From: Candidatus Woesearchaeota archaeon | GTDB lineage: Archaea; Nanobdellota; Nanobdellia; Woesearchaeales; JAGWAF01 | Direction of reading: 5' to 3' | Assembly: GCA_016932755.1 (NCBI GenBank) | Contig: JAFGCE010000068.1 | Coordinates: 1-10,396 of the forward strand | Length of the DNA: 10,396 nucleotides | In this document: piece after piece, positions 4,127 to 9,703 of the stretch | Numbering within the stretch: the stretch's first letter is position 1 | Layout of the letters: each line of letters opens with the position of its first letter | The notes under the pieces: model-generated | Seen by the model: only the letters and a program-made list of their open reading frames with translations | Databases searched by the model: none | Told to the model about the DNA's origin: nothing | Program-made: the position numbers and the translations under genes

Positions 4127-6781
4127 CTACCCAAGAATTATTGCAGGCTTTCCTGGCATTGCTGAGCCTGCCTTCTTTTCCTTGCTCTTGTCTTCTGATG
4201 TTATTTCAATCTTTGCCTTGGACTCATTGCTAAAGAAATCTGCATTTTCTTTGAGGTTTTTCAGCTCTGTTTTCATGTCAAGGTCCACTTTCGGCAATTT
4301 GGAAGTATCCTTCACTATTTTAGGGACAAGCTTTGAAATAACAGCTCCGTGGTGCCTGAGATTTTCATCTTTCATTATCCCTTTTATGATTTCTCCTGTG
4401 TTAAACGTTTTCTTTAACAGATGCCTCATCTGCTTGGCAAATTCGTATTTCCATTCAGAAGCTACAATCAACGTTATTTTTTTTGGTTTTGTTATCTTTG
4501 CAAGCGCCTGTACCGCTTTTATGTCAGCTGAAATTCCCTGCAAAACCTCCTCCAAAGCCTCTGCCTTGAGGTCAATCTTCTTTTCATCAAACTTAGGCCA
4601 CTTTTGCAGGCTGATGAAAGGCTTGTTGCCCATCTTTTCCCACAATTCCTCTGTAATGTGCGGGCAGAAAGGATGCAGCAGCTTAAGGAATTTCTCGAGA
4701 GTATCCTTGCTTGATTCAGGCTTAAGTGCGTCAAAAAGCCCCCTTATTTTGATTGTGGCGAGATTATAGCTGAAATTTTCAATATCTTCTGTTATTCCTT
4801 TAATTGCGCTGTTAAGCTTGCTTTCTGACTTCCTGCTTGACTTTCCGATTTTTACGCTTTCAAAATATTTTATTATCCTGTTGACCAGCCTAAAGCTTCC
4901 CTCAATTCCTGCAGAGCTCCACTCAGTGTCTTTTTCAGGGGAAGCGACTGAAACAAGGAAGAATCTTGCTGTGTCTATGCCGTATTTTTCAGAAACTTCC
5001 TCGGGCAGGACAACATTGCCCCTTGACTTGCTCATAACAAAGCCGTCCTCGCCGTGAAGCATTCCCTGGTTGAACAATTTTGTAAAAGGCTCGTCAAATT
5101 TCAGGTAGCCCATGTCCCTCAATGCTTTTGTGAAGAACCTTGCATAAATAAGGTGCATGCATGCGTGCTCAGCCCCTCCAATATACTGGTCGACAGGCAT
5201 CCAATATTCAGCTTTTTTCTTTTCAAAAGGCTCTTTTTCATTTTTTGAATCGCAATACCTGAGGAAATACCAGCTGCTGTCAAAGAAAGTGTCCATGGTG
5301 TCTGTTTCCCTTTTTGCATTCCCTTTGCATTTTGGGCATTTTGTGTTGACAAATTCCTTGTTTGTTGCAAGAGGGTTTCCCTCGCCGAATTTGACATTTT
5401 CAGGAAGCGTGACGGGAAGGTCTTTTTCAGGAACAGGCACAAGCCCGCATTTGCTGCAGTGTACTGCAGGTATTGGTGTCCCCCAGTACCTTTGCCTTGA
5501 GATAAGCCAGTCCTTAAGCTTGTAGTTAACAGTTATTTCCCCCCAGCCTTTCTTTTCAGCAAACTTTCCTATTTCGTCTATTGCGTCCCTGTTGTTCATT
5601 CCGTTGAAATCACCTGAATTTATCAGGTCTCCGTCATCAACATATGCCCTTGCCATCTTTTCAGGGTTAAGGTCAAAATCAGGCGGGCTTATAACAACCT
5701 TCATTGGCAGGTTGTATTTTCTTGCAAATTCAAAGTCCCTCTGGTCATGGGTTGGGACAGCCATGACCGCGCCTGTACCATAATCGTAAAGAGCATAGTC
5801 AGCAACCCAGAGCGGGCATTTTTCGTTTGTAAAAGGGTTTATGAAATATTTCCCAAGGAACATGCCGTTCTTTTCCTTTCCTTCAGCAGTCCTTTCTATT
5901 GTGCTCTGCTTTCTAACCTTCTGGACAAATTCAAAAACTTCTTTTTCCTTTGCTGTGCCTTTTGTCCATTCTGCGACTTTTGGGTGCTCAACAGCAAGGA
6001 CAAGATAAGTAATTCCGTAAACAGTATCCGGCCTTGTTGTGAAAGTTTCAATTTCATCTGTTTTCTTTCCGCTTTCATCAACAACATCAAACTTAAGCGT
6101 GACTCCATGGCTTTTCCCAATCCAGTTCTCCTGCATTATCTTTATCCTTTGGGGCCATTCCAGCTTTTTTATGTCTTCAAGAAGCTCCTCAGCATAGGCT
6201 GTTGTCTTGATAAACCACTGCTCCAGATCCTTCTGCTCAACCTCTGTTTCTGTGTGCCTCCAGCACTTTCCGTCATGCACCTGCTCATTTGCGAGAACAG
6301 TCCTGCATTCAGGGCACCAGTTAACAGGCGCTTTTTTCCTGTAAACCAAACCTTTTTCCATGAACTTAAGGAAAAAATACTGGTTCCACCTGTAATATTC
6401 TGGAGTGCATGTTGAAACCATCCTGTCCCAGTCATAGCTCAGGCCAAGAGCCTTCTGCTGTTTGATAAAATTGGAAATTGCATTCTCAGTGAAAATCTTT
6501 GGATGTGAGTTTGCCTTTATTGCTGCGTTCTCTGCAGGCAGGCCAAAGCTGTCATACCCCATCGGGTAAAGCACATTAAAGCCATTCATCCTCTTGAACC
6601 TTGAATAAATGTCGCCTATTGTGTAATTCAGCGCATGCCCCATATGCAAACCTGAGCCAGAAGGATACGGGAACATCTCAAGGCAGTAGAATTTTTTCTT
6701 TTTCCGGTCTTCCTTTACTTCAAAGATGCATTCCTTTGCCCATTTATCCTGCCATTTCTGCTGTATCTTGCTTAAATCCAT
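4127..6781 (-). CDS. leuS: Leucyl-tRNA synthetase, bacterial-type core with archaeal-like C-terminus
   Basis: Charges tRNA-Leu and edits mischarged species; 884 residues. The catalytic core is of bacterial type: MFPYPSGSGLHMGH (HIGH, 36-49), GLPAENAAIK, a zinc knuckle C156/C159/C173/H176 in NWCPECR...CWRH, and WIGKSHG leading into the CP1 editing domain at the bacterial insertion point. Editing motifs are FTTRPDT (247-253) and PTHDQRDF with the key Asp346. A second zinc site is C442/C445/C482/C485. The KMSKS loop is VMSKS (582-586), and the leucine-specific domain before it is reduced to a few residues. The last ~115 residues (ITKPKKITLIVASEWK onward, ending MPGKPAIILG) do not look like the bacterial C-terminal domain but like the archaeal/eukaryotic LeuRS end. 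A TATA box centred 28.5 nt upstream suggests a leaderless mRNA. The gene converges on the SRP RNA. Confidence 0.97.
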   Translation of the reverse strand: MDLSKIQQKWQDKWAKECIFEVKEDRKKKKFYCLEMFPYPSGSGLHMGHALNYTIGDIYSRFKRMNGFNVLYPMGYDSFGLPAENAAIKANSHPKIFTENAISNFIKQQKALGLSYDWDRMVSTCTPEYYRWNQYFFLKFMEKGLVYRKKAPVNWCPECRTVLANEQVHDGKCWRHTETEVEQKDLEQWFIKTTAYAEELLEDIKKLEWPQRIKIMQENWIGKSHGVTLKFDVVDESGKKTDEIETFTTRPDTVYGITYLVLAVEHPKVAEWTKGTAKEKEVFEFVQKVRKQSTIERTAEGKEKNGMFLGKYFINPFTNEKCPLWVADYALYDYGTGAVMAVPTHDQRDFEFARKYNLPMKVVISPPDFDLNPEKMARAYVDDGDLINSGDFNGMNNRDAIDEIGKFAEKKGWGEITVNYKLKDWLISRQRYWGTPIPAVHCSKCGLVPVPEKDLPVTLPENVKFGEGNPLATNKEFVNTKCPKCKGNAKRETDTMDTFFDSSWYFLRYCDSKNEKEPFEKKKAEYWMPVDQYIGGAEHACMHLIYARFFTKALRDMGYLKFDEPFTKLFNQGMLHGEDGFVMSKSRGNVVLPEEVSEKYGIDTARFFLVSVASPEKDTEWSSAGIEGSFRLVNRIIKYFESVKIGKSSRKSESKLNSAIKGITEDIENFSYNLATIKIRGLFDALKPESSKDTLEKFLKLLHPFCPHITEELWEKMGNKPFISLQKWPKFDEKKIDLKAEALEEVLQGISADIKAVQALAKITKPKKITLIVASEWKYEFAKQMRHLLKKTFNTGEIIKGIMKDENLRHHGAVISKLVPKIVKDTSKLPKVDLDMKTELKNLKENADFFSNESKAKIEITSEDKSKEKKAGSAMPGKPAIILG

Positions 6782-6804
6782 ATTTGAATGAAGAAACCAA
6801 GGTA

Positions 6805-6814
6805 TTTTATAAAA
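6805..6814 (-). promoter_or_regulatory. TATA box of leuS
   Basis: TTTTATAAAA lies in the 38-bp gap between the PP-loop gene stop and the leuS ATG, centred about 28.5 nt before the ATG. It predicts leaderless or nearly leaderless transcription of leuS, separate from the upstream gene. No Shine-Dalgarno sequence is visible before the ATG. Confidence 0.6.
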
Positions 6815-6819
6815 TTTTC

Positions 6820-8160
6820 TTAAAAACAGCTCAATTCTTCCTTGTAAATAGAAACCACGCGCTGCCTGATTTTTTTGGGGATTGTCTCTGCGCTGTGCAC
6901 ACTGTAATATTTTCTGTACAGCTTATCTTCCTTTTCCCTTACCTCTTTAAGAAATCTCTTTTTGAATAAGTCGATTATATACCCTTTTGCACCGTTCTTA
7001 TAAGCGAGATAATATCCGAATTTCACCTGTTCATCGCCGTGGGATTTCTCATACCTTCCTTTCTCTCCTGCATTGAAAAGAACATGATGTTTAAGGAATT
7101 TCTTGTTGAACAGGTTTTGATTTATCCCTATTTTTTTAGGGCTAATGTTGTTTGCCCAGGAATACAAAAACGGCTTAACGCAGTCAGGGCATTTGGAGCA
7201 CCATCTTTTTGCTCTGCTTGCATCAAGCCCTGTGCATGAAAACTGGTATTTGCCCATTGAAGGGTACCTTTTGTGCAGAACTCTCATTATTGCAAGATCG
7301 TGAAGAGGGGATATGACGCTGCCTGCTGACGCCTTGCCGTGCGTTGCCTGTTTTACAAGGTTGTTCAGCTTTTTTGTTCCCTCAAAACTCTGGTCGTACG
7401 AAGGGTAGCAGACAATTCCTTCCTTGTTCACAAAACTATTGTTCAAATCAAGCTCATTTCCCATTATCACATAGCCTGCATTGTACGACTTCAGAAGGGG
7501 TATGCTCAAAAAGCAGAAGCTTTGGATCATATGGGAATACCCCACCTCTGTCTCATCCCCATCCCACAATTCAAAATCATTCAGCCTTTCGATTGTGTTG
7601 GAAACAATTTCAAAATCAAGGTTGTGCTCTTTTGACAATTTTTGAGTTGCATTGATTTTGTACCTGTTTTCTGAGGGGGAGACTGTGTCATTAATATAAA
7701 CAGCAACAGGGTCAAGCCCTGCTTCCCTGCATACAGCCAAAGAAAGAAGCGTGTCTTTCCCTGCAGAAAATGTCACGACAGCCCTTCCGTTTGTGTCTGT
7801 TTCAAAAACAGGGGTTTTTGCTATTTTGCTACTGAAGCTGCGCTTTGCTGAATTGAATCTTGCCAGTATTTTTTCAGTGCTTTCTTTTTCATGCTCTTCA
7901 ACAGCAGAAGGAAGGTCTTTCAGTATGGACTGGTCAAAAAAATCCTTGAAAATCGGCATGGAAGTGTTGTATTTTATTTCGCCAGCTCCTGAAACAAGTG
8001 GCAGGCATGCTGTGTTGAGATATGCTGCGTTGTCAGCAAAAAAATATTTCTCCTTTTTGGAGAACGCACTCCATACGCTTCTGGGATAAGTTAAAGCAAA
8101 GACCCCTTTTCTGCACTTTACCCTCAGTCCTTTGTTAAAAATTCTAAAATTTAGGCGCAT
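6820..8160 (-). CDS. PP-loop ATPase, MurL-like family
   Basis: A 446-residue soluble protein. The ATP-pyrophosphatase PP-loop is VVTFSAGKDTLLSL (128-141), with SAGKDT where SGGKDS is usual. Downstream are VIMGNELD (231-238), a polar block ending in PSYDQSFE, and a Cys cluster C321/C324/C327 in WCSKCPDCVKPFLY. This order (PP-loop, GNE block, C-x2-C-x2-C) resembles the MurL family, whose bacterial members epimerise the glutamate of a UDP-muramyl dipeptide. That exact reaction is unlikely in an archaeon without murein, so the substrate is unknown; adenylation of some carboxylate or tRNA/cofactor chemistry remains possible. The first ~110 residues are not recognised. A TATA box centred 27 nt before the ATG suggests a leaderless mRNA, independent of the rpoN cluster that ends 34 bp upstream. 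PP-loop membership is firm; the MurL relation is moderate. Confidence 0.72.
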   Translation of the reverse strand: MRLNFRIFNKGLRVKCRKGVFALTYPRSVWSAFSKKEKYFFADNAAYLNTACLPLVSGAGEIKYNTSMPIFKDFFDQSILKDLPSAVEEHEKESTEKILARFNSAKRSFSSKIAKTPVFETDTNGRAVVTFSAGKDTLLSLAVCREAGLDPVAVYINDTVSPSENRYKINATQKLSKEHNLDFEIVSNTIERLNDFELWDGDETEVGYSHMIQSFCFLSIPLLKSYNAGYVIMGNELDLNNSFVNKEGIVCYPSYDQSFEGTKKLNNLVKQATHGKASAGSVISPLHDLAIMRVLHKRYPSMGKYQFSCTGLDASRAKRWCSKCPDCVKPFLYSWANNISPKKIGINQNLFNKKFLKHHVLFNAGEKGRYEKSHGDEQVKFGYYLAYKNGAKGYIIDLFKKRFLKEVREKEDKLYRKYYSVHSAETIPKKIRQRVVSIYKEELSCF

Positions 8161-8205
8161 AAAATGAATAATGTAAGAAATATTATTTAAACGTTTAGAA
8201 TTTTT
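8137..8205. repeat. 12-nt inverted repeat flanking the PP-loop gene start
   Basis: The arm AAAAATTCTAAA (8137-8148) is the exact reverse complement of TTTAGAATTTTT (8194-8205). The arms bracket the PP-loop gene's ATG and TATA box; one lies in its early codons, the other in the last codons of rpoN. The arms are A+T-rich, so chance is quite possible. Confidence 0.35.
8183..8191 (-). promoter_or_regulatory. TATA box of the PP-loop gene
   Basis: Minus strand TTTAAATAA, centred 27 nt before the ATG at 8160 and just past the rpoN stop codon. It predicts a leaderless transcript separate from the ribosomal cluster. Confidence 0.55.
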
Positions 8206-8392
8206 TGAACTGGGACGCTGTGTCCATCAGGTCAACATGGCCCAAAAACATCTGCCTGCAGCAATATCTCTGCAGACCGAGGCTGTCAAGGACATCCTTC
8301 CTGTTTTCTCCTTTGTCAGTTTTTTCCTTGAACTCTTCCCAAAGGTGCCCTATTGGTTTTCCACAGCTCCAGCATCTTATTGGTATAATCAT
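8195..8392 (-). CDS. rpoN: RNA polymerase subunit N (Rpo10)
   Basis: A 65-residue zinc-binding subunit of archaeal RNA polymerase, counterpart of eukaryotic Rpb10, which helps anchor the D/L assembly platform. The family signature is clear: MIIPIRCWSCGKPIGHLWEEF with the first Cys pair (Cys7, Cys10), then LGLQRYCCRQMFLGHVD with the second pair (CCR). The start is ATG at 8392, not the in-frame TTG two codons earlier. The protein then begins with the family's standard MIIP, and a strong Shine-Dalgarno AGGTGA (8399-8404) lies 6 nt upstream. It follows rps9 by 6 bp and is the last gene of the cluster here; rpoK and rps2, often next in other archaea, are absent downstream. Confidence 0.96.
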   Translation of the reverse strand: MIIPIRCWSCGKPIGHLWEEFKEKTDKGENRKDVLDSLGLQRYCCRQMFLGHVDLMDTASQFKKF

Positions 8393-8398
8393 TTTCAA

Positions 8399-8404
8399 TC
8401 ACCT
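8399..8404 (-). promoter_or_regulatory. Shine-Dalgarno of rpoN, embedded in the end of rps9
   Basis: Minus strand AGGTGA supplies the last Arg codon (AGG) and stop codon (TGA) of rps9 and also the ribosome-binding site for rpoN, 6 nt before ATG 8392. This fixes the rpoN start and suggests coupled translation. Confidence 0.75.
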
Positions 8405-8800
8405 GTATGATTTTTGTACTTTTGCCCTTGCTTTTCCGTGCCTGTTAGGCTTGTGCGTTTCTTTTGCCCTTACATCAGCAACAAGCAGCTGCCTGTCATA
8501 ATTCAGGAATGCTTTTTCCAGTTTTTTGTCAGACTTCACCAAAGCCCTTGCTATGGCCAGCCTTGCTGCGTCAGCCTGTGTCACAGCGCCACCGCCTTCT
8601 ACAGTTACGTCTATGTTTACTCCTTTAGCAGAATCTCCTGCAATAATCAAAGGCTCCTGCATCTTCATTCTCACAAGCTTTGAGCTGTAATTGTCCAATA
8701 AAAATCTGTTTATTCTTACTTTTCCGCTGCCTGGCTTCAAAGTAGCCCTTGCAACCGCCCTTTTTCTCCTTCCTGCTGTATGTATTAGTTTAGTGCTCAT
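8399..8800 (-). CDS. rps9: Small-subunit ribosomal protein uS9
   Basis: A 133-residue 30S ribosomal protein whose C-terminal tail reaches the P-site tRNA. Signatures are TAGRRKRAVARATLKPGSGKVRIN near the N-terminus (about 8-31), VEGGGAVTQADAARLAIARAL in the middle and the basic tail ending KVQKSYR, the archaeal/eukaryotic form of the conserved C-terminal Arg. The length is normal. Its ATG overlaps the rpl13 stop codon in an ATGA, so translation is probably coupled, and GGTGGT just upstream gives a fair ribosome-binding site. It lies in the archaeal order L18e-L13-S9-RpoN. Confidence 0.98.
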   Translation of the reverse strand: MSTKLIHTAGRRKRAVARATLKPGSGKVRINRFLLDNYSSKLVRMKMQEPLIIAGDSAKGVNIDVTVEGGGAVTQADAARLAIARALVKSDKKLEKAFLNYDRQLLVADVRAKETHKPNRHGKARAKVQKSYR

Positions 8801-9219
8801 ACTCTACCACCCATGCTTGCACAGATTTCTTTGACAGACAAAAATCTTAAGCTTTTTGTTTTTGAAATATCCGAACTTGGGATTGTTATTAATTTTTTGT
8901 CCTTGAAATTTTCAGGCACGCCTACATAGCACATAACCCTCTTGTAAGCCTCCCTTCCTTTTGAGATTTTGTATGGAACCATGCCCCTGACAACTCTCCT
9001 CACAAACCTGTCAGGAATTCTCGGGACAAAAGGACCTTTTGACGGATTTCCCCTCTGTCTTTTATGGGCATACTCTTTTATGAGGTATGCCTTGTTTCCG
9101 GTTATTACTGCTTTTTCGCAGTTGAATATTTTTACATTGCATCCTAAAATTGCCTTTTTAGCAGCATAGCTAGCAAGTCTCCCTAAAATCAGGTTGGTTG
9201 CGTCTATGTAGATTTCCAT
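8797..9219 (-). CDS. rpl13: Large-subunit ribosomal protein uL13
   Basis: A 140-residue 50S ribosomal protein of archaeal/eukaryotic (L13/L13a) type. Recognisable blocks are MEIYIDATNLILGRLAS at the start, KKAILGCNVKIFNCEKAVITG, then RGNPSKGPFVPRIPDRFVRRVVRGM (about 55-79), which is the family hallmark, and the YKRVMCYVGVPENF region. The length matches archaeal homologues. The start at 9219 is 1 bp after the rpl18e stop codon and the end overlaps rps9 by 4 bp, so it belongs to a tightly coupled operon. Only a weak Shine-Dalgarno (AGGG) is visible. Confidence 0.98.
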   Translation of the reverse strand: MEIYIDATNLILGRLASYAAKKAILGCNVKIFNCEKAVITGNKAYLIKEYAHKRQRGNPSKGPFVPRIPDRFVRRVVRGMVPYKISKGREAYKRVMCYVGVPENFKDKKLITIPSSDISKTKSLRFLSVKEICASMGGRV

Positions 9220-9220
9220 T

Positions 9221-9583
9221 TTACCCTATAACCCTCACATCTTTCCCTTTTGGGTTTTGCTTTGCCAAATCCTTTATTGTAAGGCATTTGCCCTTTGCTT
9301 TTTCTATCTGCTCTTTTGCGTTTTCTGAAAAAGCAAACGCTGCGATTGTTATGCTGTGCCCTATGGTGCCTGAACCAAGCACTTTTCCAGGAACAATAAT
9401 AACTTCATTTTCTTTTGTAAACCTGTCAAGCCTTGAAAGATTGACAACTCTCCTTTTTCTTGCAGGCCTTTCTAGGTCAGAGACAACCTTTTTCCAGATG
9501 TTTGCGTTTTGCTCATAGGTCTGCCTCTTTAAATCTGATAACAGATTCTGCAGTTGTTCGTTTGTTGTTCCTGTTCTTTTCAT
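9221..9583 (-). CDS. rpl18e: Large-subunit ribosomal protein eL18
   Basis: A 120-residue 50S ribosomal protein present in archaea and eukaryotes but not bacteria, a strong marker of lineage. It shows the expected KRTGTTNEQLQNLLSDLKR start, the ARKRRVVNLSRLDRFTKENE block (about 37-56), VIIVPGKVLGSGTIGHSITIAAF (about 57-79) and the C-terminal NPKGKDVRVIG. The ATG lies only 16 nt after the end of the tRNA-Leu gene on the same strand and has no Shine-Dalgarno. If the tRNA is cut from a common transcript, the ribosomal mRNA would begin with this very short leader. Confidence 0.98.
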   Translation of the reverse strand: MKRTGTTNEQLQNLLSDLKRQTYEQNANIWKKVVSDLERPARKRRVVNLSRLDRFTKENEVIIVPGKVLGSGTIGHSITIAAFAFSENAKEQIEKAKGKCLTIKDLAKQNPKGKDVRVIG

Positions 9584-9599
9584 TTTCAGTGATTATGAA

Positions 9600-9683
9600 T
9601 GCGAGGGACGAGGTTTGAACTCGCGCAGGCACTAAGCCACTAGGCCCTCAACCTAGCCCGTTTGACCGCTCCGGCACCCTCGC
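9600..9683 (-). tRNA. tRNA-Leu (anticodon GAG)
   Basis: An 84-nt type II tRNA read on the minus strand. The acceptor stem is GCGAGGG/CCCTCGC, the D-stem CCG/CGG, the anticodon stem CTAGG/CCTAG with loop TTGAGGG (anticodon GAG at 9647-9649) and the T-arm GCGAG-TTCAAAC-CTCGT. A long variable arm with a GGC/GCC hairpin and the discriminator A at 9600 are typical of tRNA-Leu. CCA is not encoded and no intron is present. It decodes CUC and CUU. It sits between rpoD (20 bp away) and rpl18e (16 bp away), a position also described for the Haloarcula S9 operon, where it is co-transcribed. Confidence 0.97.
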
Positions 9684-9703
9684 ATGTAAGGATAACGGAG
9701 GCA

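Noticed and set aside
4122..4769. 215-codon plus-strand frame opposite the 3' part of leuS
   Set aside because: Lies wholly against a certain LeuRS coding region, is rich in Ser/Phe typical of antisense Lys/Glu codons, and starts within the SRP RNA/leuS junction without a promoter.
5747..6415. 222-codon plus-strand frame opposite leuS
   Set aside because: Antisense shadow of the LeuRS editing domain; no start signals and no family resemblance.
8195..8398. Longer rpoN starting at a TTG at 8398
   Set aside because: The ATG at 8392 gives the family's standard MIIP start and is 6 nt from a strong Shine-Dalgarno that would otherwise abut the TTG.
9600..9683. Intron in the tRNA-Leu gene
   Set aside because: The extra length over a type I tRNA is the normal long variable arm, and the anticodon loop is a standard 7 nt.
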